From: an uncultured Pelagibacteraceae bacterium
GTDB taxonomy: Bacteria; Pseudomonadota; Alphaproteobacteria; Pelagibacterales; Pelagibacteraceae
NCBI GenBank assembly: GCA_902571925.1
Contig: CACGDW010000001.1
Span: 21,483 to 85,482 of the forward strand
Length of the DNA: 64,000 nucleotides
Reading direction: 5' to 3'
The notes under the pieces were generated by a model. It was given only the letters and a program-made list of their open reading frames with translations. It was not told the origin of the DNA and searched no databases. Both the position numbers and the translations under genes were made by a program. Positions 27,328 through 35,308 of this stretch are shown piece by piece; position 1 is the first letter of the stretch, and each line of letters starts with the position of its first letter.

Positions 27328-27879
27328 ATGGAACTTATAAAGCAAAATACTCAAACTAAAATAATTAAATCATTAATTGTAATTTTTCTTGGATCAATAA
27401 TTCTGGCTATTTCTGCCAAAATTAAAATACCTTTTTATCCAATACCTATGACAATGCAAACTTTTGTAGTTTTGTTTTTGGGAATAAGCTTTGGATATAA
27501 AATTGCTTTTTTTACAGTTGGATTATATTTAATAGAAGGGATATTGGGTTTACCAGTTTTCTCTAATTCTCCAGAAAGGGGTGTGGGTCTAGTTTACTTT
27601 ACAGGACCAACTATGGGTTATCTAATTGGATTTCTTTCTGCATGTTTTTTGGCTTCTTTGGTTAAATTAAAAGATAACTACTTTATTATTTTTATAAAAT
27701 TGGTTTTAGCAGTTTCAACTATTTATATTTTTGGTATTTTATGGTTAGGAACATTAATAGGTTGGGATAAGCCAATTGTACAACTTGGTGTTACTCCGTT
27801 TCTTTTAGCTGAACTATTTAAGGTTGGTTTGCTTACAGTTATTTCTAAGTATGTTTTTAAATTAAGAAGATTTACTTAG
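27328..27879 (+). CDS. bioY: BioY biotin transporter substrate-binding (S) component
   Basis: A 183-residue membrane protein with six hydrophobic helices. The MTMQTFVVLFLG block followed by GLPVFSN and FTGPTMGYLIGF is the BioY signature. BioY takes up biotin alone or with an ECF module; no ATPase genes are present here. The ORF track starts at 27274, inside the polA start region; the ATG at 27328 (MELIKQ) gives the expected N-terminus and removes that overlap. The 3' end overlaps regA by 8 bases. Confidence 0.9.
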   Translation: MELIKQNTQTKIIKSLIVIFLGSIILAISAKIKIPFYPIPMTMQTFVVLFLGISFGYKIAFFTVGLYLIEGILGLPVFSNSPERGVGLVYFTGPTMGYLIGFLSACFLASLVKLKDNYFIIFIKLVLAVSTIYIFGILWLGTLIGWDKPIVQLGVTPFLLAELFKVGLLTVISKYVFKLRRFT

Positions 27880-28435
27880 GAGATCTTTTAGATAAAATTC
27901 TTTGTAAAGTTCTTCTGTGCATCTTTAATCTTCTCGCTGTTTCCGACACATTTCTATTACATAGTTCGAATACTCTATGAATATGTTCCCACTTTACTCT
28001 ATCAGCTGACATTGGGTTTTCCGGTGGAGCTGCTTTTTTTTCTGGGTCTGCCAACAAAGCTTTTTCAACATCATCAGCATCTGCAGGTTTGGCTAAATAA
28101 TCAATTGCGCCCTCTTTTATAGCAGCAACTGCAGTTGGTATATTTCCATATCCCGTTAACATTATAATTCTACTAAGTGAATTAGAGGATTGTATTTCTT
28201 TTACTACCTCTAGACCATTACCATCTGCTAATCTTAGATCAACAACAGCAAAACCAGGTTTTTTTGCTTTAACAGTATCTATGCCTTTTTTTACACCTTC
28301 AGCTTGAATAACCTCAAATCCTTTTTTTTCCATTGCTCTAGCCAACCTCTCTCTAAAAGGATTGTCATCATCAACAATTAATAGGGATTTATTATCAAAA
28401 TCAGCTAAGTTTTGAAGTGTTGTTTCATTTTTCAT
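27872..28435 (-). CDS. regA: RegA/ActR/PrrA-type response regulator
   Basis: A 187-residue global regulator of the alphaproteobacterial redox-responsive RegBA system. The receiver domain has the acidic VDDDN pocket and phosphoacceptor Asp66 in VVDLRLADGNG. A proline-rich linker follows, and the Fis-like helix-turn-helix at the C-terminus (VSETARRLKMHRRTLQRIL) is nearly invariant in this family. No sensor kinase gene is adjacent, so RegB must lie elsewhere or be absent. It is divergent from the polyamine cluster. Confidence 0.92.
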   Translation of the reverse strand: MKNETTLQNLADFDNKSLLIVDDDNPFRERLARAMEKKGFEVIQAEGVKKGIDTVKAKKPGFAVVDLRLADGNGLEVVKEIQSSNSLSRIIMLTGYGNIPTAVAAIKEGAIDYLAKPADADDVEKALLADPEKKAAPPENPMSADRVKWEHIHRVFELCNRNVSETARRLKMHRRTLQRILSKRSPK

Positions 28436-28480
28436 GATCTTAATATGGAGGTTTTTTTCAATATTTCAATAGATCATTAT

Positions 28481-28510
28481 TTACTTTACTTTAGGTAACT
28501 ATTCTATAAT
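28481..28510 (+). promoter_or_regulatory. Putative sigma-70 promoter of the decarboxylase cluster
   Basis: A perfect TATAAT at 28505-28510 has TTACTT (28481-28486) 18 bases upstream as a fair -35. Transcription would begin near 28517, giving a leader of about 65 bases before the decarboxylase. The -35 is weak, and AT-rich DNA yields such matches by chance. Confidence 0.45.
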
Positions 28511-28520
28511 GAGTCGATTT

Positions 28521-28559
28521 ATGAAAGTTATTTCATACGAAATTGCTTTTTTTTGTTAA
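28521..28559 (+). other. Possible 12-codon leader ORF before the decarboxylase
   Basis: ATG at 28521 opens a short frame (MKVISYEIAFFC) ending in TAA just after a T-run. It lies wholly in the predicted leader, 23 bases before the decarboxylase ATG. No clear ribosome binding site precedes it, so it may be a chance frame. Confidence 0.25.
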
Positions 28560-28582
28560 ATTTTTTTTGGGGGGCATTTTAA

Positions 28583-29767
28583 ATGCAAAAATTTAAGTCA
28601 GTTGAAGACCTTGTTAAACAACTGAAACCAAATAAGCCGGTTTATTGTATAAGGAAGAAGTCTATTCTTTCTGCATCAAAATACTTTCAAAAAAATTTCC
28701 CTGGAAATATTTTATACGCAGTCAAAACAAATCCTCATCCTACAGTTATTAAAACTCTGATAAAAAGTGGTATAAACCAATTTGACGTTGCATCGATTGA
28801 AGAAATAAAAGTCATAAAAAAATTCAGTCCATCAGCTAAATGCTCTTATATGCATACTGTAAAAAACAGAGAAAGCATAAGAGAAGCTTATTATAAATAT
28901 GGAATTAAAACTTTTGCTTTAGATACTAAGGAGGAATTAATAAAAATTATTGAAAGTACAGATAATGCAAAAGATCTTGAATTATTTGTAAGGGTGGCTG
29001 TTTCTAATGAGCATGCTGAAATAGATTTATCAAAAAAATTTGGCGCTTTAAGTTCTGAAGCTACTGGATTACTTAGATTGGTTAAACAAAATTCAAAAAA
29101 AATTGGTTTAAGTTTTCATGTAGGATCACAATGTATGCATCCTATCTCTTACTCAAAGGGTATTTCAGAAATAGGAAATATAATTAAAAGAACAAAAATT
29201 ATACCAAATTACATAAATGTTGGAGGAGGTTTTCCAACGATATATCCTGATTTAATTCCACAATCCTTAGATAACTATTTAGAGGAAATTAAAAAAAGTT
29301 TAAAGAGTTTAAAATTAGAAAGTATGCCAGAGATTATCTGTGAGCCAGGAAGAGCTTTGGTTGCAGAAAGTGGTTCTACCATAGTAAGAGTTGACCTTAA
29401 AAAGAAACAAAAACTTTATATAAATGATGGAACTTATGGAACACTTTTTGATGCGGGCACACCAAATATAGTTTTTCCATCAAAAATGATAAAAGATAGT
29501 TCAAATAAAATTATTTCGAAAAAATTAACGGCTTTTGATTTTTATGGTCCTACTTGTGACAGTATGGATTATATGAAAGGTCCCTTTCTTCTTCCAAATA
29601 ATATTAAGGAGAATGATTATATTGAGCTAGGACAACTTGGAGCGTATGGAATAACTTTTAGAACTCAATTCAATGGTTTCTTTTCAGATGAGATTTACGA
29701 AGTTGAAGATAGCCCTATAATGAGTCTTTATGATAAAGACATTAATAAAGCTATTTTGGTTGCTTAA
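28583..29767 (+). CDS. Ornithine/lysine decarboxylase, PLP fold type III
   Basis: A 394-residue alanine-racemase-fold decarboxylase. The PLP lysine is K48 in YAVKTNPHP. HVGSQCMHP and the GGGFPTIYP phosphate-binding glycine loop follow, then CEPGRALVAESG. The active-site cysteine is Cys325 in GPTCDSMDYM, as in eukaryotic-type ornithine decarboxylases. It should make putrescine (or cadaverine) in the cytoplasm. The adjacent deoxyhypusine-synthase-like and ureohydrolase genes support polyamine metabolism. A GGGGGG run and the palindrome GCATTTTAAATGC surround the start codon. Preference for ornithine over lysine is inference. Confidence 0.88.
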   Translation: MQKFKSVEDLVKQLKPNKPVYCIRKKSILSASKYFQKNFPGNILYAVKTNPHPTVIKTLIKSGINQFDVASIEEIKVIKKFSPSAKCSYMHTVKNRESIREAYYKYGIKTFALDTKEELIKIIESTDNAKDLELFVRVAVSNEHAEIDLSKKFGALSSEATGLLRLVKQNSKKIGLSFHVGSQCMHPISYSKGISEIGNIIKRTKIIPNYINVGGGFPTIYPDLIPQSLDNYLEEIKKSLKSLKLESMPEIICEPGRALVAESGSTIVRVDLKKKQKLYINDGTYGTLFDAGTPNIVFPSKMIKDSSNKIISKKLTAFDFYGPTCDSMDYMKGPFLLPNNIKENDYIELGQLGAYGITFRTQFNGFFSDEIYEVEDSPIMSLYDKDINKAILVA

Positions 29768-30810
29768 TGTCGGAAAATAAAAATCTAGGTCATAATAGTA
29801 AAAAAGATTTATTAAAAAATCCAGTTGAACATATAGACATAACATCTTTTGACTCACGAAAGATTATTTCATCTATGGAGAAAATGTCTTTTGTTTCACG
29901 AGAAACTGCTAATGCTGCAAATATTTATAATGAAATGCTGAAAGATAAAGATTGTACAATTTTTTTAACATTAGCAGGTTCTACGTCTGCAGCTGGTTGT
30001 ATGAATATTTATAAAGACCTTGTAAAATACAACATGGTAGATGCAATTGTTGCAACTGGAGCATCAATAATAGATATGGATTTTTTTGAAGCCTTAGGTT
30101 TCAAACATTATCGAGGATCACAATTTCAAGATGATACTGAGCTAAGAAAAAATTATATAGATAGAATATATGACACCTATATTGACGAAGAGGAACTGCA
30201 GATTTGTGATAAAAAAATTTGTGAAATAGCCGATAATTTAGAGCCTAAAAGTTACACTTCTAGAGAATTTATTTGTGAAATGGGAAAATATTTAAAAAAA
30301 AATTCCATCAAAAAAGACTCTCTGATTGAAACAGCTTATGACAACAACGTTCCAATATTTTGTCCAGCCTTCACAGACTCAAGTGCAGGTTTTGGACTAG
30401 TAATTCATCAAGAAAAAAATCCAAAAAAACATATGACGATTGACTCAATTAGAGAATTTAGAGAACTAACAGAAATTAAGATTCGGTCAAAAGGTTCAGG
30501 TTTATTTATGATTGGAGGAGGAGTGCCAAAAAATTTTATTCAAGATACGGTAATATGTGCCGAGCTTTTAGGTAAAGAAGTTGATATGCATAAATACGCT
30601 GTACAAATCACTGTAGCAGACTCTAGAGATGGAGCTTGTAGTAGCTCAACTTTAAAAGAAGCTAGTTCTTGGGGTAAAGTTGATGTAACTAAAGAACAAA
30701 TGGTTTTTGCAGAAGCAACAAGCGTACTCCCTTTAATAGCCAGTGATGCATATCACAAAGCTGAATGGAAAAACAGAGAAAGAAAAAATTTCTCAAAAAT
30801 ATTTGGATAA
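29767..30810 (+). CDS. Deoxyhypusine synthase-like protein
   Basis: A 347-residue homologue of deoxyhypusine synthase. The block SSWGK (300-304) places a lysine where the eukaryotic enzyme has its catalytic lysine, and FLTLAGSTSAAG, VATGASIIDMDFFEALG and FCPAFTDSSAGFG match the NAD and spermidine sites. Bacteria lack the eIF5A substrate, so it probably moves an aminobutyl group to a small amine, as plant homospermidine synthases derived from this family do. It overlaps the decarboxylase by one base (TAATG) and is followed by a ureohydrolase. The family is clear; the reaction is inference. Confidence 0.85.
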   Translation: MSENKNLGHNSKKDLLKNPVEHIDITSFDSRKIISSMEKMSFVSRETANAANIYNEMLKDKDCTIFLTLAGSTSAAGCMNIYKDLVKYNMVDAIVATGASIIDMDFFEALGFKHYRGSQFQDDTELRKNYIDRIYDTYIDEEELQICDKKICEIADNLEPKSYTSREFICEMGKYLKKNSIKKDSLIETAYDNNVPIFCPAFTDSSAGFGLVIHQEKNPKKHMTIDSIREFRELTEIKIRSKGSGLFMIGGGVPKNFIQDTVICAELLGKEVDMHKYAVQITVADSRDGACSSSTLKEASSWGKVDVTKEQMVFAEATSVLPLIASDAYHKAEWKNRERKNFSKIFG

Positions 30811-31690
30811 TAGATTGAAATATCTGTCAAATAAAAAAGGTTTTTTAGGAGTTGATAATAAATTTAATTTTCAAGAAAGAGTTGTAATAGTCCCTTTTGG
30901 TCTAGAAAAAACTGTTAGCTACGGCAGTGGTACTAAAAATGGTCCAAGAGAAATAATTAAAGCCTCTCATCAAGTAGAATTATATGACGAGGAATTAAAT
31001 TGTGAACCTTATAAAAAGATAGGAATAAAAACATTAAAACCTTTTAAGATTGACAAGAACATAAATAAAGCACTAAAAAAAATGACTTCTTTAAACAAAG
31101 AAATTTTGGATAAAAAACTCTTTCCTATGACTTTTGGTGGTGAACATTCGATTACACCTGCATGCATAGAGCCATTTGTAAAAAAATATAAAAAAATTTG
31201 TCTTTTACATTTTGATGCTCATGCAGATTTAAGAGATAGTTATAATGGTAATAGATTTTCTCATGCCTCAGCTATTAGAAGGTGTTTAGACCATAAAAAT
31301 GTTTCAATTATCTCATTTGGTATAAGAAATATCTCTCAAAGTGAAATCCCATTCTTAAAAAAGAATAAATCTAGAATAAATATTTTTTGGGCTAAAGATA
31401 AAGCAAAGTGGAGTCTTCGGAAGTTTCAAAAATTAATAGAGAATAAAACAGTATATCTTACTTTTGATGTTGATGGTTTTGACTCAAGTATTATGCCTGC
31501 TACTGGTACACCAGAGCCAGGAGGATTATTTTGGGATGAAACTTTGGACATTATAAGGATAGCCGCAAAAAACTCTAATATAGTTGGAGCAGACATAAAT
31601 GAACTTTCACCAATCAAAGGTTTTAACTCTTATAATTTTTTAGTAGCAAAGCTAGCGTATAAAATACTCACTTATAAATATTTATACTAA
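30743..31690 (+). CDS. Agmatinase/arginase family ureohydrolase
   Basis: A 315-residue binuclear manganese hydrolase. Metal ligands are visible in TFGGEHSIT, HFDAHADLRD and TFDVDGFDSS, and TGTPEPGGLFWDE is typical of agmatinases. It likely releases urea from agmatine or a guanidino compound. The ORF-track start at 30743 overlaps the previous gene by 68 bases without a ribosome binding site; a TTG at 30815, five bases after that stop, is a real alternative and would remove 24 residues. A hairpin at the stop codon ends the cluster. Confidence 0.85.
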   Translation: MMHITKLNGKTEKEKISQKYLDNRLKYLSNKKGFLGVDNKFNFQERVVIVPFGLEKTVSYGSGTKNGPREIIKASHQVELYDEELNCEPYKKIGIKTLKPFKIDKNINKALKKMTSLNKEILDKKLFPMTFGGEHSITPACIEPFVKKYKKICLLHFDAHADLRDSYNGNRFSHASAIRRCLDHKNVSIISFGIRNISQSEIPFLKKNKSRINIFWAKDKAKWSLRKFQKLIENKTVYLTFDVDGFDSSIMPATGTPEPGGLFWDETLDIIRIAAKNSNIVGADINELSPIKGFNSYNFLVAKLAYKILTYKYLY

Positions 31691-31710
31691 GCCTATATCG
31701 GCTTAAATGT
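31688..31710. terminator. Short hairpin spanning both convergent stop codons
   Basis: TAAGCC (31688-31693) and GGCTTA (31700-31705) form a 6-bp stem over a 6-base loop, followed by AATGTTTTT. The stop of the ureohydrolase begins the stem and the stop of the opposing transporter overlaps its end. A small bidirectional terminator is plausible. Confidence 0.5.
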
Positions 31711-32244
31711 TTTTAATAAAAATCTAAAAGGAATTAGCATTATTAACGCTACTAATATCTTTACTGTTAAATCTCCAAATGCGAGCGAAACCCAAGGTAT
31801 TCCCGTCGCATAAAAGGATATAGAAAAAAATAAAAAAGTATCAACTGTGGATCCAATAAGTGATGATGTTAATGGAGCAATGAACCAGTCTCTTTTTCTA
31901 AAATTATCGAATACTTGAACATCTAGTAATTGAGCTATTAAAAATGCGGTACCTGAACCTATAGCAATTCTTAAGGATATTAGGTCTGCGAAGTTTGTAG
32001 AAAATAAAAGAGTAAAACCAATTCCTATAACAAAACCAATATAAACAATTTTTCTAGCAATCAACTTACCATAAGATCTATTAGCTAGGTCCGTAATTAA
32101 AAAAGCGACTGGATAACTAAATGCACCATAAGTTAATATTTCTTCTAAACCATAATACCTAATTGGAAACTGAACTAAATAATTAGATGCTAAAACAATA
32201 GCTCCCATAAAAAATGAGAGTGTCAAAAATATCTTATTCATCAT
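31693..32244 (-). CDS. VUT-family queuosine precursor transporter (YhhQ-like)
   Basis: A 183-residue membrane protein with about six helices. [32 protein letters not shown] and the later [13 protein letters not shown] stretch match the VUT/DUF165 family, whose E. coli member YhhQ imports 7-cyano-7-deazaguanine or a related queuosine precursor. Its ATG overlaps the rpmB stop (ATGA), so translation is coupled to ribosomal protein L28. No other queuosine gene is in the window. Confidence 0.85.
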   Translation of the reverse strand: MMNKIFLTLSFFMGAIVLASNYLVQFPIRYYGLEEILTYGAFSYPVAFLITDLANRSYGKLIARKIVYIGFVIGIGFTLLFSTNFADLISLRIAIGSGTAFLIAQLLDVQVFDNFRKRDWFIAPLTSSLIGSTVDTFLFFSISFYATGIPWVSLAFGDLTVKILVALIMLIPFRFLLKTFKPI

Positions 32245-32555
32245 GCAGACTTAGATTGAACAGGCTTTTTTTGAAATGGAGATTTAATCAGTAAACTTTT
32301 TTTTAGTTTTTTTAATCTTGGAGATAAATTTTTATTTTTTACTGTCTTTAAGAATTCATCAAAACTTCCTTTTTTATCGACAGATCTTACACCAGCATTA
32401 CTAACTGTAAGTTTCATACTTCTTTTTAAAAGCTCACTAGTAAATTTTACTTTTTTTAAATTAGGCAGAAATCTTCTTTTTGTCTTATTATTAGCATGAC
32501 TAACATTATGACCTTTCATAGGATTTTTTCCAGTTAGTTCACATTTTTTTGCCAT
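32241..32555 (-). CDS. rpmB: 50S ribosomal protein L28
   Basis: A 104-residue basic protein. [29 protein letters not shown] is the nearly invariant L28 start, and [12 protein letters not shown] the following block. It is somewhat long, with a lysine-rich C-terminal extension of the type common in alphaproteobacterial L28. Its stop overlaps the start of the VUT transporter gene. Confidence 0.96.
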   Translation of the reverse strand: MAKKCELTGKNPMKGHNVSHANNKTKRRFLPNLKKVKFTSELLKRSMKLTVSNAGVRSVDKKGSFDEFLKTVKNKNLSPRLKKLKKSLLIKSPFQKKPVQSKSA

Positions 32556-32613
32556 AATAACATCGACTATATAAGGTGAGATATGGATTGCGTCAAGTTT
32601 ATATGATTTAAGA

Positions 32614-33660
32614 TTATCTTTTTTTACCTATAATCTCAGTAAAATTCTTAACACCATCTTTTAACAGTAATTCTTTTAACTCTTTTTTAATAATACCCAC
32701 TATATTTGGACCTCTATAAACCATTCCAGTATATAGCTGTACGTAATCAGCCCCCGCTAAAAATTTTTTATAAGCGCTTATACCTGAGTCTACTCCACCT
32801 ACTCCTATAATTTTAATTCTTCCTTTTAAAATATTATAAAATTTATCAATTAAATTTGTAGATTTTTCCTCAATTGGTTTACCTGATAATCCACCTTTTT
32901 GATGTTTCAAAATATTACTTAATCCCTCTCTTGTTGAGTCTGAGGTATTTGAAATAATTACTGCTTCGATATTATTATCTAAAAGCACATCCGAAATTTT
33001 ACTTATATCCTGATCACTTATATCAGGTGATACTTTCACAACGATTGGGATTGATGTATTCAAATCTTTTTTTTTTTCATTAATTATTTTTAATAGTTCA
33101 TCTAACTTTAATTCATCATGGAAATTTCTCAAATTTTCAGTATTGGGTGAAGAAATGTTTATGGTGATATAATCAGCAACTTCGTGAAAAGTTTTAAAAC
33201 ATTGTATGTAATCACTATTTCTATCATTGGTGTCTTTGTTTGGACCTATGTTTACTCCTAGTAAACCGATCTGTCTTTTAGATTTAATCCTATCTAAAAC
33301 ATTTTTTGCGCCTAAGTTATTAAAACCCAATCTGTTAATTAGGGCCTCATCCTCAACTAATCTAAAAACTCTAGGTTTAGGATTTCCATATTGTTTGAGA
33401 GGAGTTACTGTGCCAACCTCAACGAAACCAAAGCCAAGTTTGAATAGGGAATTGTATACTTCAGCATTTTTATCGAAACCAGCCGCTATCCCTAAGGGAT
33501 TTTCTATATCTTTTTTAAATAATCTTGTTTTAAAAAGAGGATTGTTTTTATCATCATCCAAAATATTAGGAGCAAAACTAAATTTTAAAGATTTGATAGC
33601 TAAATTATGAGCTGTCTCTGGATCTAATTTAAAAATTAAAGATCTTAAATTTAAAAACAT
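32614..33660 (-). CDS. pyrD: Dihydroorotate dehydrogenase (quinone), class 2
   Basis: A 348-residue FMN enzyme that oxidises dihydroorotate to orotate in pyrimidine synthesis, passing electrons to quinone. The N-terminal ~40 residues ([16 protein letters not shown]) form the membrane-associating part found only in class 2. [34 protein letters not shown] with the catalytic serine, and IGVGGVDSG are all in order. Its start shares one base with the lysS stop, so the two are coupled. Confidence 0.96.
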   Translation of the reverse strand: MFLNLRSLIFKLDPETAHNLAIKSLKFSFAPNILDDDKNNPLFKTRLFKKDIENPLGIAAGFDKNAEVYNSLFKLGFGFVEVGTVTPLKQYGNPKPRVFRLVEDEALINRLGFNNLGAKNVLDRIKSKRQIGLLGVNIGPNKDTNDRNSDYIQCFKTFHEVADYITINISSPNTENLRNFHDELKLDELLKIINEKKKDLNTSIPIVVKVSPDISDQDISKISDVLLDNNIEAVIISNTSDSTREGLSNILKHQKGGLSGKPIEEKSTNLIDKFYNILKGRIKIIGVGGVDSGISAYKKFLAGADYVQLYTGMVYRGPNIVGIIKKELKELLLKDGVKNFTEIIGKKR

Positions 33661-35222
33661 TATTTAATTTTACCTATTATAAGATCTTTTGTTTCTTTAA
33701 CACCAAAAAAACTTATAAAAAAACCCATACGTGGTCCATTTTCGTCACCAAATACAACTTCATAAATCAATTTAAACCAGTCTCTAAGATTATCTGAATA
33801 ACCATTTTCTTTTCCAGTTGAATAGATCAAAGTTTGAATATCTTCAGGAGACATCTTGTCATTACATTTATCCAAAGTTTTTACCAAGGCTTCTAATGCT
33901 AATTTTTCGTCTTTATTTGGTTTTTTATATTTTTTTTGTAACTTAATTACATCATTAAAGTATTTAATTGCATATCCAACTAAATTATCAAATATAGGAT
34001 AATCATTCTCTGAAATACTCGTTTTATATTTTTTAACAAACTTCCATAAAAGATCTTTGCTATCTGCATTGCTTGTTTCAACAAGATTAAGCAACATAGA
34101 AAAAGACATTATCGTATTTTCTTTTGGTATTTTGCTATTATGAACATGCCATACTGGATTCATAAGGAGCTGTAATTCATTTTGACTTTTAGACTTTTCA
34201 GTAAAATCTAAATATTCATCAACTGCTTTCGGTACTATTTTCTTGTAAAGTTTTTTAGCTCTTTTAGGATTTTGATACATATAAAGAGACAAACTTTCAG
34301 GTGAAGCATATTCGAGCCATTGATCAATCGTAATTCCATTACCTTTTGATTTTGAAATTTTTTCTCCTTTTTCATCTAAGAATAACTCATAAGCAAAACC
34401 TGAAGGATTCGTTTTTCCTATCAGTTTAATTATTTTTGTTGATAAGATCGCACTCTCAATAAGATCTTTTCCATACATTTCAAAATCGACATCTAAAGCA
34501 TACCATCTCATTGCCCAATCTACTTTCCATTGTAATTTACAATTTCCATCTAAAATACTAGTCTCTAAATCTTTTCCATTATTATCAAAAACTATTTTAA
34601 ACTCTTTCTTTTTTAATTCTTTTACTGGAATTTCTAAAACACAACCTGTATCAGGGCATATAGGTAAAAATGGACTGTAAGTTTTTTGTCTTTCTTTTCC
34701 TAGGGTTGGTAATATAATATTCATTATACCATCATAATTTTCTAAAATTGTTTGTAATGAGGAATTAAAAAATCCAGATTTATAAAGAATCGATGAACTT
34801 TTGAAAATGTATTTAAAACCAAAATTATTTAAAAAACTCTTTAACATCTCATTATTATGTTCACCAAAACTACTAAATTTTTGAAATGGATCTGGCACTT
34901 GGGTTAGTGGTTTGTGTAAATTTTTTTCTAATAATTCTTTTTGAGGAATGTTCTCTGGTATTTTTCTTAAACCATCCATATCATCAGAAAATGTAATTAT
35001 TTCAGTTGGAATATCTGACAATTGTTTTATAGCGTTTACAATCATAGAGGTTCTAGCAACTTCCCCAAAAGTACCAATATGTGGAAGGCCACTTGGACCA
35101 TAGCCTGTTTGAAGAGTAATTTTACCTTTATTCTCAATAAAAGATTTTCTCTCGCGAAGCATTTTTTTAGCCTCAACAAAGGGCCAGGCGTTTGTTTTAT
35201 CTAAATTCTCTTTTTTAATCAT
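33660..35222 (-). CDS. lysS: Lysyl-tRNA synthetase, class I
   Basis: A 520-residue class I enzyme of the archaeal type. The HIGH-like motif is PHIGT at 47-51 and the KMSKS-like motif is KISKSKG near 290. A cysteine-bearing PICPDTGCVLEI region is also present. Most bacteria use the unrelated class II LysRS, but class I is established in several alphaproteobacteria. It charges tRNA-Lys with lysine. It is divergent from trkH, with 86 bases between starts, and followed by pyrD with a one-base overlap. Confidence 0.93.
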   Translation of the reverse strand: MIKKENLDKTNAWPFVEAKKMLRERKSFIENKGKITLQTGYGPSGLPHIGTFGEVARTSMIVNAIKQLSDIPTEIITFSDDMDGLRKIPENIPQKELLEKNLHKPLTQVPDPFQKFSSFGEHNNEMLKSFLNNFGFKYIFKSSSILYKSGFFNSSLQTILENYDGIMNIILPTLGKERQKTYSPFLPICPDTGCVLEIPVKELKKKEFKIVFDNNGKDLETSILDGNCKLQWKVDWAMRWYALDVDFEMYGKDLIESAILSTKIIKLIGKTNPSGFAYELFLDEKGEKISKSKGNGITIDQWLEYASPESLSLYMYQNPKRAKKLYKKIVPKAVDEYLDFTEKSKSQNELQLLMNPVWHVHNSKIPKENTIMSFSMLLNLVETSNADSKDLLWKFVKKYKTSISENDYPIFDNLVGYAIKYFNDVIKLQKKYKKPNKDEKLALEALVKTLDKCNDKMSPEDIQTLIYSTGKENGYSDNLRDWFKLIYEVVFGDENGPRMGFFISFFGVKETKDLIIGKIK

Positions 35223-35308
35223 GAATAGTTCAAAAAAACTAAAATTAACGTTTTTACCAATTCTTATAGAGTTGAAATTTATTTACCATAAAATAATGTT
35301 CTTTAAAA

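Noticed and set aside
33227-33610. 127-residue plus-strand ORF inside pyrD
   Set aside because: Antisense shadow of a conserved enzyme gene.
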